A stretch of 64,000 nt of DNA from Leifsonia sp. SCN 70-46 (lineage in GTDB: Bacteria; Actinomycetota; Actinomycetes; Actinomycetales; Microbacteriaceae): NCBI GenBank assembly GCA_001725325.1, contig MEFY01000002.1, positions 1,925,559 through 1,989,558 on the forward strand, read 5' to 3'. The translations under genes were made by a program, and so were the position numbers. Within the stretch, counting starts at the first letter, position 1. Each line of letters starts with the position of its first letter. Shown one piece after another: positions 20,556 through 31,718 of this stretch. A model generated the notes under the pieces. The model ran no database searches. It worked only from the letters and a program-made list of their open reading frames with translations, and had not been told where the DNA came from.

Positions 20556-21587
20556 GTGGTGATGAGCACGGAGCGCGAGCATGCACATCACCACGCGCCC
20601 ACCCGCAGCCCCCGTCGGCTCGTGTGGCTGGGCGTCGGCGCCGCAGGGCTAGCGCTGCTGTTCGGCGCGCGCTGGCTGCTCGAGGGCAGCGGGTTCTCGC
20701 TGCCCAACGAGGTGCAGGACCTCCTGACCCTGAGCATCAGCGTCGTCATCGAGTCGTTGCCGTTCGTCATCCTGGGCATCCTGCTCTCGATCGTGGTGCA
20801 GGTGTGGCTGCCCGACGGCATCCTCATGAGGTACCTGCCCCGCAACCCCGTGCTGCGCAGGCTGTGCATCTCGATGTTCGGAATCTTCCTGCCCGTGTGC
20901 GAGTGCGGCAACGTGCCCCTCGCGCGCGGCCTCATCGTGGGCGGCTTCACCGTCCCCGAGTCGATGACGTTCCTGCTCGCGGCGCCCATCGTCAACCCGA
21001 TCACGATCATCACGACCCACCAGGCCTTCGGGTTCGACGACGGCATCCTCGTCGCCCGCCTGCTCGGCGGGCTCGCGATCGCCAACATCCTCGGCTGGCT
21101 CTTCTCGCTGCATCCCCGGCAGGATGCCCTGCTCACGCCGGGCTTCGCGGCCGAGTGCCGGCGTCCGGCGGACGAGCACCACCACAGCCGCACGTCCAGG
21201 AGCGTGGACATCTTCATCCGCGAGGCGAGCGTCATCATGCCCGCGCTGTTCATCGGGGCGCTCGTCGCGGGGGCCATCCAGGTGGCGGTGCCGCGGGACG
21301 TGCTCGTGACCCTCGGGAGCAACCCGCTGTGGTCGATCCTCGCCATGATGGTGCTCGCGTTCGTCATCGCCGTGTGCTCGAACGTCGACGCGTTCTTCAT
21401 CCTCCCGTTCGCGAACACGTTCATGCCCGGCTCGATAGCGACCTTCCTGGTGTTCGGCCCGATCATCGACATCAAGATGCTCGCGATCCTCAGAACGACA
21501 TTCACGACGCGCACGCTCGTGCAGCTCACGGTCATCGTGGGGCTGCTGAGCGCGCTCGTGGGATTGGTGGTGAACGTTGTGGCGTGA
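20556..21587 (+). CDS. UPF0718/DUF318-type permease
   Basis: GIFLPVCECGNVPLARGLIVGGFTVPESMTFLLAAPIVNPITI signature. Confidence 0.88.
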   Translation: MVMSTEREHAHHHAPTRSPRRLVWLGVGAAGLALLFGARWLLEGSGFSLPNEVQDLLTLSISVVIESLPFVILGILLSIVVQVWLPDGILMRYLPRNPVLRRLCISMFGIFLPVCECGNVPLARGLIVGGFTVPESMTFLLAAPIVNPITIITTHQAFGFDDGILVARLLGGLAIANILGWLFSLHPRQDALLTPGFAAECRRPADEHHHSRTSRSVDIFIREASVIMPALFIGALVAGAIQVAVPRDVLVTLGSNPLWSILAMMVLAFVIAVCSNVDAFFILPFANTFMPGSIATFLVFGPIIDIKMLAILRTTFTTRTLVQLTVIVGLLSALVGLVVNVVA

Positions 21588-22329
21588 CGTCCAGCGCTGG
21601 CGCGGCGTGGTGCTCATCGGCATCGCCGTCGTCGCGACGATCTGGCTGTCGTTCGGCAACCAGCTCGTGCTCTACATCCACCCCCGGTACATCCTGTTCA
21701 CCGTCATCATGGGCGTGATCGCCCTCGTGCTCGTCGCCGCGAGCCTCATCGTGCGCACCCACCCCGAGGACGGCGACGAGGATGTGCCGCGCCGCGGCGC
21801 GCGCGCCCTCTCCACCCTCGGGCTCGTCATCGCCGGGGTCATCGCGGCCGCCATGATCGTCGTGCCGCCCGCGACCCTCTCGAGCGCCACGGCGAGCCAG
21901 CGCGACATCAACAGCTCGACGATCCTCGCGGACACCCAGAGCGTGAGCGACGCGAGCTCCGCGTCGAACGACACGTTCAAGGGCTTCACCGTCGTCGACT
22001 GGGCGTCGCTGCTGCGCCAGACGAGCGACCTGCAGTTCTACGCGGGCAAGCCCGTCGACGTGGTGGGGTTCATCACGCCGGATCCGGACGACCCGCAGAA
22101 CATGTTCTACGTCTCGCGGTTCGTCGTCACGTGCTGCGCCGTGGACGCGCAGCCCACGGGCATCCCCGTGTTCCTCGCGAACTGGCAGGACACGTACGCG
22201 ACAGACGACTGGGTGCAGGTGACGGGCACGTTCGCCACCAACCCGAGCACGGCGAGCTCGCAGTCCGTGGCCCTCAAGACCGACTCCGTCACGAAGGTGG
22301 ACCAGCCGAGTGAGCCGTACCTCTTCTGA
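21577..22329 (+). CDS. TIGR03943 family putative permease subunit
   Basis: Overlaps the UPF0718 partner; RFVVTCCAVDAQPTGIPVF motif. Confidence 0.85.
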   Translation: MWRDVQRWRGVVLIGIAVVATIWLSFGNQLVLYIHPRYILFTVIMGVIALVLVAASLIVRTHPEDGDEDVPRRGARALSTLGLVIAGVIAAAMIVVPPATLSSATASQRDINSSTILADTQSVSDASSASNDTFKGFTVVDWASLLRQTSDLQFYAGKPVDVVGFITPDPDDPQNMFYVSRFVVTCCAVDAQPTGIPVFLANWQDTYATDDWVQVTGTFATNPSTASSQSVALKTDSVTKVDQPSEPYLF

Positions 22330-23680
22330 CGAGCGGGGGTTCCGGCGCGCGCTCGCGCTCACCGTCGGCATCCTCGTCGCCCTGTGCGCAGTGTTCCTGA
22401 CCCTCGGCTACCTGCAGGGGCCGAAGCTGTCGAGCGCGCAGGTCGACCCGCGCGGGGTCGTCGAGCAGAGCGGGCAGCAGGTGCGCCTCTTCGCCAACCA
22501 GGCCGTCGCGCAGGTCGCGCCGTCGCAGGTGGCCGTCGAGCCGGCGGTCGACTTCACGGTGACCACGGAGGGCGACATCATCGCCGTGCAGTTCGCGTCG
22601 CGACTTGACTACGCCACGGAGTACACGGTCACCGTCTCGGGCGTCACGAGCGTCTACATCGCGCAGCCGTCGACCATCAGCTACTCGTTCACGACGTCGT
22701 CGCCCACGCTGTACTACCTCGACCGCGGCGACGGGGCCGACGACATCGTCACCACGGGCCTCACGGGGTCGGGGCGCGAGGTGATCTACTCGGCGCCCCA
22801 CATCCAGGACTTCGCGGTGCTCGACGAGTTCCTCGCCGTCGTGACCCTCAACGACGACCACACGAGCTCGCTGAGCTTCGTCAACACGTCGACGGACGTC
22901 GTCGAGGCCGTGCGGCTGCCCGACTCCGGTTCGATATCCGGGCTGGATGCCTCGGCCGCGGGCAACGCCGTCGGCTTCACGCTCACGAGCCAGCCGCCCG
23001 GCGCAGACCAGGCCAACAACTCGACGCTGTACGTGATCGACCTCACCGCCGGCCGGACCGTCGCCCCCGTCGTCGGGCTCACGGGCAAGCCCGTCGACGT
23101 GCTCGGCTGGCAGTTCCTCCCCAACAGCGCGACGCTGCTCGCCCTCACGTTCGAGCGCAGCCTCCTGCTCATCGACCCCACGGGGGCCGTGAGCCCCCTC
23201 GGGCAGTACATGGGCCTCGACAAGCTCTCGCCCGACGGCAGCATCGCGACCATGACCGACTCGTTCGGCGAGCTCGCCCTCACCCTCGCGACGGGCACGA
23301 CCGAGCGTCTCGAGCCCTCGGCGGTCGAGGGGGCGAAGGCGTTCCTCGGCTCGACGGTCGTGCTCGACAACGGCGACCGCGTGCAGAAGGTCGTCGTGCC
23401 CGATCCGTCCGGCCGCCGGTTCGCGAGCCTCCTCGTGTACGACGACGGGTCGAGCGCGCGCATCCTCTACCGCACACCCGACGACGGGGGCAGCATCTCC
23501 GACTTCACGGTCTCGCCGAACGGGCAGTACGTGGCGATCGAGACGGTGCCGGATGCCTCGGCCGCCGTCTCGGACGGCTACTTCTTCGACGCCCGCGCCA
23601 CGAGCGTGACGACGATCATCGTCGACATCGCCTCGGGCGCCCAGACCCGCAGCGTGGAGGGCTTCGGCCTGCGCTGGTGA
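22310..23680 (+). CDS. exported/membrane-anchored hypothetical protein with Ig-like and beta-propeller-like regions
   Basis: N-terminal TM then repeated beta-strand pattern; overlaps preceding gene. Confidence 0.7.
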   Translation: MSRTSSDERGFRRALALTVGILVALCAVFLTLGYLQGPKLSSAQVDPRGVVEQSGQQVRLFANQAVAQVAPSQVAVEPAVDFTVTTEGDIIAVQFASRLDYATEYTVTVSGVTSVYIAQPSTISYSFTTSSPTLYYLDRGDGADDIVTTGLTGSGREVIYSAPHIQDFAVLDEFLAVVTLNDDHTSSLSFVNTSTDVVEAVRLPDSGSISGLDASAAGNAVGFTLTSQPPGADQANNSTLYVIDLTAGRTVAPVVGLTGKPVDVLGWQFLPNSATLLALTFERSLLLIDPTGAVSPLGQYMGLDKLSPDGSIATMTDSFGELALTLATGTTERLEPSAVEGAKAFLGSTVVLDNGDRVQKVVVPDPSGRRFASLLVYDDGSSARILYRTPDDGGSISDFTVSPNGQYVAIETVPDASAAVSDGYFFDARATSVTTIIVDIASGAQTRSVEGFGLRW

Positions 23681-23693
23681 GCCCGCCGCGCCC

Positions 23694-23969
23694 TCAGCGC
23701 CCGCCGCGGCGGTCGCGCTGGGGCACTCGCAGGCCGCTCGCCCGCAGGCGCTCCACGAACTCGCGCACGCCCACGGGGTGCGCGCCGAGCTCCACGAGCT
23801 CGTGCCACTTGTGGGCGGGCACGTCGTAGTGGTCGAGGTCGAAGCCGCGGCGGGGGATGCCCGCCCGCGCCGCGAACGCGTGCAGCTCGTCGAGCGACTC
23901 GTCGCTCACGATGTGCGCCCACACCGTGTCGTGCGCCGGCCATATCGGCTGGTCGATGAGGACGGTCAT
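23694..23969 (-). CDS. DUF4031 domain-containing protein
   Basis: MTVLIDQPIWPAHDTVWAHIVSDESLDELHAFA...GFDLDHYDVP. Confidence 0.82.
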   Translation of the reverse strand: MTVLIDQPIWPAHDTVWAHIVSDESLDELHAFAARAGIPRRGFDLDHYDVPAHKWHELVELGAHPVGVREFVERLRASGLRVPQRDRRGGR

Positions 23970-23991
23970 GGCCCGATTGTAGGCTCGTCCC

Positions 23992-24576
23992 GTGGCCCTC
24001 ACCGTGAAGAAGCTCGTGAACCGGCACGGCGCGCTCGTGTCCGCCGTCACGGGAGCCCTCGTCGGTGCGGCGATCGTCGTGCTCGGCGTGCTGCAGACGC
24101 TCGTCCAGCTCCTCTACACGGTCGCGCCGGGGTCCACGGGGCTCTACGACCTCGTGCCGCTGTGGTCGGGCGTGCTCACGCGCATCCTGCTCGTGGCGCT
24201 GCCGTTCGCGGTGGGCTACTTCGTGAGCCTGTGGATCATCGCCCCGATCGCCGAGGAGCTGCGCCTGCCGCACGTGGTCACGCGCGCCGTGCTCGCGACG
24301 GGCGTCGCGGCGACGGTGTGCTTCATCGTCGCGGGGGTCGTCGGGGTCATCGCCTCCTTCTGGCTCGACGGGAGCCTGTACACCCAGTCGCTTCCGTCGG
24401 TGCTCGGGTTCAGCGCCCACAACGCCGCGAACGCGCTCTGGGGGGCGCTCGTGGGGGCGCTCACGAGCTTCGTCGCGAACCTCCCGCTGGGCATCCTCGC
24501 GGGCGTGCTGCTGTGGCTGTGGCGCAAGGACCACCCGCCCCGCCGACCGCTCTCGGGCCTCATCGACGAGGTTTGA
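23992..24576 (+). CDS. integral membrane hypothetical protein
   Basis: 4-5 hydrophobic segments; GTG start. Confidence 0.65.
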   Translation: MALTVKKLVNRHGALVSAVTGALVGAAIVVLGVLQTLVQLLYTVAPGSTGLYDLVPLWSGVLTRILLVALPFAVGYFVSLWIIAPIAEELRLPHVVTRAVLATGVAATVCFIVAGVVGVIASFWLDGSLYTQSLPSVLGFSAHNAANALWGALVGALTSFVANLPLGILAGVLLWLWRKDHPPRRPLSGLIDEV

Positions 24577-24609
24577 CCGCCGCCCCTTCACCCCGTATGC
24601 TTGACCCTT

Positions 24610-24644
24610 GGTGTCTGCTGGGCCAAGCCCGCATCTAGTACACC
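24610..24644 (+). promoter_or_regulatory. Hairpin in rplU 5' leader, candidate r-protein leader structure
   Basis: GGTGT-c-TGCtGGGC-CAA-GCCCGCA-tctagt-ACACC; starts just after a -10-like TATGCT (24597-24602). Confidence 0.4.
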
Positions 24645-24671
24645 GTCAGCTTTCAAAAGTAGGGAAACCAA

Positions 24672-24980
24672 GTGGTTTACGCAGTTGTGCGCGCCGGTGG
24701 GCGCCAGGAGAAGGTCGAGGTCGGCTCGATCGTCGTTCTCGACCGCATCGCGGCCGACGCCAAGGGCAACGTCGAGCTCGTCCCCGTGCTCCACGTGGAC
24801 GGTGACAAGATCACCCACGCCGCCAAGGACCTCGCCAAGATCAAGGTCGTCGCGGAGGTGCTCGGCGACGAGCGCGGCCCGAAGATCGTGATCCAGAAGT
24901 TCAAGAACAAGACCGGGTACAAGAAGCGCCAGGGCCACCGCCAGGAGCTCACCCGCATCAAGATCACCTCGATCGCGTAA
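24672..24980 (+). CDS. rplU: 50S ribosomal protein L21
   Basis: [18 protein letters not shown]...[27 protein letters not shown] start. Confidence 0.97.
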   Translation: MVYAVVRAGGRQEKVEVGSIVVLDRIAADAKGNVELVPVLHVDGDKITHAAKDLAKIKVVAEVLGDERGPKIVIQKFKNKTGYKKRQGHRQELTRIKITSIA

Positions 24981-24992
24981 GGGAGTCGACTC

Positions 24993-25247
24993 ATGGCACA
25001 CAAAAAGGGCGCAAGCTCCACCCGTAACGGTCGCGACTCCAACGCGCAGTACCTCGGCGTCAAGCGCTTCGGCGGCCAGGTCGTCAAGTCGGGCGAGATC
25101 CTCGTCCGCCAGCGCGGCACCCACTTCCACCCCGGCGCCAACGTGGGCCGCGGCGGAGACGACACGCTGTTCGCCCTCGCGGCGGGCTCGGTCGAGTTCG
25201 GCGCGAAGGGCGGCCGCAAGGTCGTCAACATCGTCGTCGCCGACTAG
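24993..25247 (+). CDS. rpmA: 50S ribosomal protein L27
   Basis: [29 protein letters not shown]. Confidence 0.98.
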   Translation: MAHKKGASSTRNGRDSNAQYLGVKRFGGQVVKSGEILVRQRGTHFHPGANVGRGGDDTLFALAAGSVEFGAKGGRKVVNIVVAD

Positions 25248-25267
25248 TTCTTAGCACCACCCGCGAG

Positions 25268-25288
25268 AGCGAGCTTCGGCTCGCTTTT
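25268..25288 (+). terminator. Rho-independent terminator after rpmA
   Basis: Perfect 7-bp stem AGCGAGC-TTCG-GCTCGCT followed by TTT. Confidence 0.85.
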
Positions 25289-25328
25289 CGCCGTTAACAC
25301 GACAATTCGCACACGATAGGAGAGTGCC

Positions 25329-26849
25329 ATGGCGTCATTCGTCGACCGCGTGACACTGCACCTCCTCGCCGGGCACGGCGGCAACGGGTGCGTGTCGGTC
25401 AAGCGCGAGAAGTTCAAGCCCCTCGCGGGCCCCGACGGCGGCAACGGCGGTGACGGCGGCGACATCGTGCTCGTGAGCGACCCGCAGGTCACGACGCTGC
25501 TCGGCTACCACCGCGCCCCGCACCGGAAGTCGCAGCACGGCCAGCCCGGCATGGGCGACAACCGCAGCGGCACCTCGGGCGAGGAGATGGTGCTGCCGGT
25601 GCCCGTCGGCACGGTCGTCAAGGATGCCGACGGCGTGGAGCTGCTCGACATGGACCAGCCCGGCATGCGCATCGTCATCGCGCCCGGCGGCCAGGGCGGC
25701 CTCGGGAACGCCGCGCTCGCGTCGACCAAGCGCAAAGCCCCCGGCTTCGCGCTGCTCGGCACTCCCGGCTTCGAGGGCGACATCCAGCTCGAGCTCAAGA
25801 CCGTCGCCGACATCGCGCTCGTGGGCTACCCGTCCGCGGGCAAGTCGAGCCTCGTCGCGGCGATGAGCGCCGCGAAGCCGAAGATCGCCGACTACCCGTT
25901 CACGACCCTGCACCCCAACCTCGGCGTCGTGGAGTCGGGGGAGACCCGCTACACGATCGCCGACGTGCCCGGCCTCATCGAGGGCGCGAGCGAGGGCAAG
26001 GGGCTCGGCCTCGAGTTCCTGCGCCACGTGGAGCGCTGCACGGCGCTCCTGCACGTGCTCGACTGCGCGACGCTCGAGCCCGGCCGCGACCCGCTGAGCG
26101 ACCTCGACATCATCCTCGCCGAGCTCGCCGCCTACCCGGTTCCCGAGGGGCAGGTGCCGCTCCTCGAGCGCTCGCAGCTCGTCGCGCTCAACAAGATCGA
26201 CGTGCCCGAGGCCCAGGAGCTGGCCGACCTCGTGCGCCCCGAGCTCGAGGCGCGCGGCTACCGTGTGTTCGAGATCTCCGCGGTGAGCCGCAAGGGCCTG
26301 CGCGAGCTGTCGTTCGCCCTCGCCGAGCTCGTCGTCGCCGACCGGGCCGCCAAGGTCGCCGAGGCGCCGAAGCAGCGCATCGTCATCCGCCCGCGCGCGG
26401 TCGACGAGAAGGACTTCGAGATCGTCGTCACGGGCGGCAGCTACGGAAACCTCTACACGGTGACGGGCGACAAGCCCGAGCGCTGGGTGCACCAGACCGA
26501 CTTCAACAACGACGAGGCCGTGGGCTTCCTCGCCGACCGGCTCGCGAAGCTCGGCGTCGAGGGCGAGCTCTTCAAGGTGGGTGCCGTCCCCGGCGCCGCG
26601 GTGTCGATAGCGGGTCGCGAGTTCGACTGGGAGCCCACGCTCTCGTCCGCGGCCGAGCTCATCACCGCCCCGCGCGGCACGGACGAGCGCCTCGGCGACC
26701 GCACGCGCGCCACGTACAAGGAGCGCCGCCAGGGCTACCTCGAGCGCATGGACGCCAAGGCCGCCGCGCGTGCCGAGCTCGAGGCGGAGCGCGAGGCCGG
26801 AATCTGGCGCGACGACGAGGGCTTCGCGGTAGAGCGTGGCGATGACTAG
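25329..26849 (+). CDS. obgE: GTPase ObgE/CgtA
   Basis: Obg glycine-rich domain plus [37 protein letters not shown]. Confidence 0.97.
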   Translation: MASFVDRVTLHLLAGHGGNGCVSVKREKFKPLAGPDGGNGGDGGDIVLVSDPQVTTLLGYHRAPHRKSQHGQPGMGDNRSGTSGEEMVLPVPVGTVVKDADGVELLDMDQPGMRIVIAPGGQGGLGNAALASTKRKAPGFALLGTPGFEGDIQLELKTVADIALVGYPSAGKSSLVAAMSAAKPKIADYPFTTLHPNLGVVESGETRYTIADVPGLIEGASEGKGLGLEFLRHVERCTALLHVLDCATLEPGRDPLSDLDIILAELAAYPVPEGQVPLLERSQLVALNKIDVPEAQELADLVRPELEARGYRVFEISAVSRKGLRELSFALAELVVADRAAKVAEAPKQRIVIRPRAVDEKDFEIVVTGGSYGNLYTVTGDKPERWVHQTDFNNDEAVGFLADRLAKLGVEGELFKVGAVPGAAVSIAGREFDWEPTLSSAAELITAPRGTDERLGDRTRATYKERRQGYLERMDAKAAARAELEAEREAGIWRDDEGFAVERGDD

Positions 26850-27624
26850 TTCGCGCGACCAGATCCCGTCAGCCCGGCGCATCGTCGTCAAGGTGGGGTC
26901 GTCCTCCGTGTCCGGTGCGAACGTCGGGCAGATCGGGATGCTCGTCGACGCGCTCGCGTCGGCGCACGCCCGCGGCTCCGAGGTGATCCTCGTGTCGTCG
27001 GGGGCCATCGCCACGGGCATCCCGTTCCTCAAGCTCGACGCGCGCCCCACCGACCTCGCGACGCAGCAGGCCGCGGCCGCGGTCGGGCAGAACGTGCTCA
27101 TCTACCGCTACCAGGAGAGCCTCGACCGCTACGCGATCGTCGCGGGCCAGATCCTGCTCACGGCGGGCGACATGGAGAACCCGACCCACCGCAGCAACGC
27201 CCAGCGCGCCATGGAGCGCCTGCTGGGGCTGCGCATCCTGCCCATCGTCAACGAGAACGACACGGTCGCGACGCAGGAGATCCGCTTCGGCGACAACGAT
27301 CGGCTCGCCGCCATGGTGTCGCTGCTCGTGGGCGCCGACGTGCTCGTGCTCCTGAGCGACATCGACGCCCTCTACACGCGCCCGCCGGGGGAGCCCGGCG
27401 CCGAGCGCATCGACGTCGTGCCGTTCGACGACGAGCTCACGGAGGTCACCTTCGGCGACATCGGCGCCGCGGGCGTCGGCACGGGCGGAGCCGGCACGAA
27501 GGTCGCCGCGGCAAAGCTCGCCGCGGCCGCGGGCATCCCCACCCTGCTCGCCGCCACCGAGAGCGTCGCCGACGCCCTCTCGGGCGCCCCGCTCGGCACG
27601 TGGTTCGAGGCGGCGGCGCTCTAA
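26842..27624 (+). CDS. proB: glutamate 5-kinase
   Basis: [14 protein letters not shown]...VSSGAIATG...[23 protein letters not shown]. Confidence 0.95.
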   Translation: MTSSRDQIPSARRIVVKVGSSSVSGANVGQIGMLVDALASAHARGSEVILVSSGAIATGIPFLKLDARPTDLATQQAAAAVGQNVLIYRYQESLDRYAIVAGQILLTAGDMENPTHRSNAQRAMERLLGLRILPIVNENDTVATQEIRFGDNDRLAAMVSLLVGADVLVLLSDIDALYTRPPGEPGAERIDVVPFDDELTEVTFGDIGAAGVGTGGAGTKVAAAKLAAAAGIPTLLAATESVADALSGAPLGTWFEAAAL

Positions 27625-27633
27625 ACTCGGAGC

Positions 27634-28899
27634 ATGCCTGACACCGCGCTCGCCCCGTCGTTCACCGACAAGCTCTCGTCAGCGCGCGACGCCGCGCGCG
27701 TGCTCGCGACGGTCACGACGAAGCAGAAGAACGTCGCGCTCGAGACCATCGCCGACTCCGTGATGCGCAACGAGAGGCGCATCCTCGAGGCGAACGCCCT
27801 CGACCTCGCGAACGGCCGCGAGAACGGCATGGCCGAGGGGCTGCAAGACCGCCTCACACTCGATGAGAAGCGCCTCGCCGCGCTCGCGCGGGCCACCCTC
27901 GAGATCGTCGCCCTGCCCGACCCCGTGGGAGACGTCGTGCGCGGCTCGACGCTCGAGAACGGCCTGCAGCTCACCCAGGTGCGCGTGCCGTTCGGGGTCG
28001 TCGGGGCCATCTACGAGGCGCGCCCCAACGTGACCATCGACATCGCCGCGCTCGCGCTCAAGAGCGGCAACGCCGCCGTGCTGCGCGGCGGATCGGCGGC
28101 CGAGAACACCAACCGCGTGCTCGTGGAGGTCATCCAGTCCGCCCTCGTCGAGGCCGGGCTGCCCGCCGAGGCCGTGCAGACGATCGACGAGTTCGGGCGC
28201 GAGGGCGCCAAGCAGCTCATGCAGGCGCGCGGCTTCGTCGACGTGCTCATCCCGCGGGGCTCCGCCCAGCTCATCAACTCCGTCGTCGCCGAGTCGACGG
28301 TGCCCGTCATCGAGACGGGCGCGGGCGTCGTGCACGTGTTCCTCGACGAGAGCGCCGACGAGTCGATGGCCGTCGAGATCGTGAGCAACGCCAAGGTGCA
28401 GCGCCCGAGCGTGTGCAACGCCCTCGAGACGCTGCTCGTCCACGAGGCGTCCGCGCCCCGCCTCCTGCCGGGCGTGCTGTCGCGCCTGCGCGAGCAGGGC
28501 GTCACGCTGCACGCCGACGAGCGCGCGCGGGCGATCTTCCCCGACTCCGTGCCCGCGACCGAGGAGGACTGGTCGACCGAGTACATGACGCTCGACCTGG
28601 CCGTGCGGGTCGTCGCCGACCTCGACGAGGCGCTCGACCACATCCGCGCGTACTCGACCCACCACACCGAGTCGATCATCACGAACGACCTCGCGAAGGC
28701 CGACAGGTTCCTCGCCGAGGTGGATTCGGCCGTGGTCATGGTCAACGCGTCCACGCGGTTCACCGACGGCGGGGAGTTCGGCTTCGGCGCCGAGGTGGGC
28801 ATCTCCACCCAGAAGCTGCACGCCCGCGGACCCATGGGCCTGCCGGAGCTCACGAGCACGAAGTGGGTCGTGCGCGGGGCCGGCCACACGCGCGGCTAG
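27634..28899 (+). CDS. proA: glutamate-5-semialdehyde dehydrogenase
   Basis: RVPFGVVGAIYEARPNVTIDIAALALKSGNAAVLRGGS; follows proB. Confidence 0.96.
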   Translation: MPDTALAPSFTDKLSSARDAARVLATVTTKQKNVALETIADSVMRNERRILEANALDLANGRENGMAEGLQDRLTLDEKRLAALARATLEIVALPDPVGDVVRGSTLENGLQLTQVRVPFGVVGAIYEARPNVTIDIAALALKSGNAAVLRGGSAAENTNRVLVEVIQSALVEAGLPAEAVQTIDEFGREGAKQLMQARGFVDVLIPRGSAQLINSVVAESTVPVIETGAGVVHVFLDESADESMAVEIVSNAKVQRPSVCNALETLLVHEASAPRLLPGVLSRLREQGVTLHADERARAIFPDSVPATEEDWSTEYMTLDLAVRVVADLDEALDHIRAYSTHHTESIITNDLAKADRFLAEVDSAVVMVNASTRFTDGGEFGFGAEVGISTQKLHARGPMGLPELTSTKWVVRGAGHTRG

Positions 28900-28928
28900 A
28901 CTCTCTACGAACCCTGAACGGAGAACCG

Positions 28929-29126
28929 ATGTCGCTGCTCGCCACCCTCGTCACCGAGACCGAGGAACTCGCGCCCCTCATCATGCCGCCGCTCGCCTTC
29001 GCGGGCGTCGCGGTCGCCGTCTTCCTGCTGCTCGGGTTCGTCACGTGGAGCTTCCGCGACGTCGCGAACCGCCACAGCAACAAGACCGCCAAGGGCGGCG
29101 ACGCGCACCACGGCGCGGGCCACTAG
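28929..29126 (+). CDS. small single-TM protein (65 aa)
   Basis: ATG 28929 with upstream GGAGAA; one TM and a His-rich tail (GGDAHHGAGH). Confidence 0.65.
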   Translation: MSLLATLVTETEELAPLIMPPLAFAGVAVAVFLLLGFVTWSFRDVANRHSNKTAKGGDAHHGAGH

Positions 29127-29141
29127 GCACATCCGCGCACC

Positions 29142-29744
29142 ATGGCCGAAACAGCACAGCGGCGTGCACGTGTCGGCGTCATGGGCGGCACCTTCGACCC
29201 CATCCACAACGGCCACCTCGTGGCCGCGAGCGAGGTGCAGCAGAAGTTCGACCTCGACGAGGTGATCTTCGTGCCCACGGGCGAGCCGTGGATGAAGAAG
29301 ACGGTGACCGAGGGGGAGCACCGCTACCTCATGACGGTCATCGCGACCGCGGCCAACCCGCGCTTCACCGTGAGCCGCGTGGACATCGACCGGGCGGGCC
29401 CCACGTACACGGTCGACACCCTGCGCGACGTGCGCAAGGCGCGGCCGGACGCCGATCTGTTCTTCATCACGGGGGCTGACGCGGTCGCCCAGATCCTCGA
29501 CTGGAAGGACGTCGACGAGGTCTGGTCGCTCGCCCATTTCGTGGCGGTTTCACGGCCTGGGCACCCGCTCACCATTAGCGGATTGCCAGAGCAGGGCGTA
29601 AGCTCGTTGGAAGTGCCGGCGCTGGCGATCTCGTCAACGGACTGCAGGAGCAGGGTCAGTCGGGGGTTCCCCGTCTGGTATTTGGTTCCCGATGGTGTAG
29701 TCCAGTACATCGCCAAGCACCACCTGTATCGGAGTAGCCAATGA
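29142..29744 (+). CDS. nadD: nicotinate-nucleotide adenylyltransferase
   Basis: [22 protein letters not shown] and [33 protein letters not shown]. Confidence 0.95.
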   Translation: MAETAQRRARVGVMGGTFDPIHNGHLVAASEVQQKFDLDEVIFVPTGEPWMKKTVTEGEHRYLMTVIATAANPRFTVSRVDIDRAGPTYTVDTLRDVRKARPDADLFFITGADAVAQILDWKDVDEVWSLAHFVAVSRPGHPLTISGLPEQGVSSLEVPALAISSTDCRSRVSRGFPVWYLVPDGVVQYIAKHHLYRSSQ

Positions 29745-31300
29745 CCACTTACCACGAGCCTCAGCCGCAGTCGCGGCGTGCCGTGCGTCAGAGTGAGCGC
29801 GGCGACGCATCCGAAAGCGCGTTCGCAGACAACGCCTTCGCCGAGAGCGGCCTCTCCGACGACATGTGGGACACCACGTCGCGCCGCGCCGCCCAGCTCC
29901 CGCCCGTGTCGTCGCTGCCCGAGGATGCGCGCCCCGCGGGTTCGCCGGAGCCCCTGACGTATTCGACGCTCAACCGCGCGGCCACCCCCGCCCCCGAGGG
30001 GCCCACGTTCCGCTCGCGCGGCTCGGCCGCACCGCAGCCCGTGCCCTACGACCCGGCGACGCAGCCGCCCACCGAGGCGATCCAGCAGCAGCCGTCGGAG
30101 CAGGCCTACCGCGTGCGCGACTTCAGCCCGGCCGGATCCGCCACGACGTCGGCCTGGTCGCAGCCCGCCCAGGCAGCGCCCGCCGCGCCGCCGAGCGACC
30201 TCGACTACCACACGGAGGCGCGCTTCCGGGCCGCCGCCGCCGCGGCGCCGCTCGCGCCCGTGTCCGAGGTTCCCGCGACGATCGCGCCCATCAACCGCAT
30301 GTGGGCCCCGCCGGAGCCCGCCGCTCCCGAGCCGGCGCGCGTCATCCCCGCGAACTCCGACTTCCCGCTCGAGCAGACGTTCACGCGCCGCGAGCTGCGC
30401 GCCATGCAGCAGGCAGAGGAGGCGGCGGCCGCCGCGTCGCTCCAGTCGCAGCAGCCCGCCGCCGTGTCGCCGACGTTCCAGCCCTCCTCGCCGCAGACGC
30501 AGCAGCCTGCCGCCGCGCCGTTCCCGCTCGTGGAGCCGACGCTGCAGACGCAGCAGCCGGTGCAGGCCCAGCAGCCCGTCGTGCCTGCGCAGCCCGCGGC
30601 GCAGGCGCAGCCTGTGGTCGAGCAGCCGCAGCCCGTCGTGCAGCAGCAGAGCGCCCCGCCCGCCCTGCCGCCCGTGTCGCCCACGTTCACCCCGCAGGCC
30701 GCCGCAGCGCCCGTCGCCGCGAGCCCCTTCGAGTCGCTCTTCACCCCGTCGGCTCCCGCGGCGCAGCCCGAGCCCGTGGCCTCGATCCCCGCCGAGATCG
30801 CGCCCGCGCCCGTCGCCGACGAGGCCTCGCCGTGGACGCCCCCGACGGGCCACTGGTCGACGCAGGTCGACGACGACGAGATCGAGATCACGCTCAGCCG
30901 CCGCATCGGCAGCGGCACGACGACGACGAGCGCCCTCGTGCTCCCGTCGATCCCCAACGGCACCGACATCCGCGGCCCGCTCACGAGCACGGGCGAGATC
31001 ATGCTCACGGGCTCGATCGACCTGCCGCGCAGCCTCGGCACCACCGGCCAGTCCGACAGGTACGACGGGGGCGGCATCGACGACCTCTTCGACCTGCAGG
31101 ACCACGAGGTGATCTCCACCGACTCGTCTCCCGTGCGGGCGATCCGCGCCGTGAGCACCCACACCTCGGGCCACGGCGTCACCCACACCCAGAAGCCCAA
31201 GGGCACGCGTGCACTCACGGCGCTCCTGATCGCCGCATCCTCGATGGCTGTCGTCGTCGCCGGACTGCTCGTCGCGGCGTTCGCGTTCAACGTGTTCTGA
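29741..31300 (+). CDS. Pro/Gln/Ala-rich low-complexity protein with C-terminal TM
   Basis: Disordered [20 protein letters not shown] region; C-terminal TM ([25 protein letters not shown]); between nadD and rsfS. Confidence 0.75.
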   Translation: MTTYHEPQPQSRRAVRQSERGDASESAFADNAFAESGLSDDMWDTTSRRAAQLPPVSSLPEDARPAGSPEPLTYSTLNRAATPAPEGPTFRSRGSAAPQPVPYDPATQPPTEAIQQQPSEQAYRVRDFSPAGSATTSAWSQPAQAAPAAPPSDLDYHTEARFRAAAAAAPLAPVSEVPATIAPINRMWAPPEPAAPEPARVIPANSDFPLEQTFTRRELRAMQQAEEAAAAASLQSQQPAAVSPTFQPSSPQTQQPAAAPFPLVEPTLQTQQPVQAQQPVVPAQPAAQAQPVVEQPQPVVQQQSAPPALPPVSPTFTPQAAAAPVAASPFESLFTPSAPAAQPEPVASIPAEIAPAPVADEASPWTPPTGHWSTQVDDDEIEITLSRRIGSGTTTTSALVLPSIPNGTDIRGPLTSTGEIMLTGSIDLPRSLGTTGQSDRYDGGGIDDLFDLQDHEVISTDSSPVRAIRAVSTHTSGHGVTHTQKPKGTRALTALLIAASSMAVVVAGLLVAAFAFNVF

Positions 31301-31337
31301 GCCGCGTGAGCTCCCACCACCTCCCACTAAGGACCCT

Positions 31338-31718
31338 GTGACTGCATCCTCGCGCGCGCGCGAAATCCTTGCCGTGGCCGCTCTCGCCGCCGACTCCAAG
31401 CAGGGCGACGACCTCGTCGCGCTCGACGTGTCGGGGCCGCTGCCGCTCACCGACATCTTCTTCCTCGCCTCGGGACGCAACGAGCGCAATGTGCAGGCCA
31501 TCGCCCAGGAGATCGAGGACAAGCTCCTCGAGGCCGGCACCAAGGCCCTGCGCCGCGAGGGCCGCGCGGAGGGCCGCTGGATCCTGCTCGACTTCGGCGA
31601 CCTCGTCGCGCACGTCTTCCACGAGGAGGACCGCATGTACTACTCGCTCGAGCGCCTGTGGAAGGACTGCCCGGCGATCCCGCTCGACCTCCCCGTCGCG
31701 AAGACCGCCGAGGCCTAG
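31338..31718 (+). CDS. rsfS: ribosome silencing factor
   Basis: DIFFLASGRNERNVQAIAQEIEDKL...GRWILLDFGDLVAHVFHEEDRMYYSLERLW; GTG start. Confidence 0.94.
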   Translation: MTASSRAREILAVAALAADSKQGDDLVALDVSGPLPLTDIFFLASGRNERNVQAIAQEIEDKLLEAGTKALRREGRAEGRWILLDFGDLVAHVFHEEDRMYYSLERLWKDCPAIPLDLPVAKTAEA

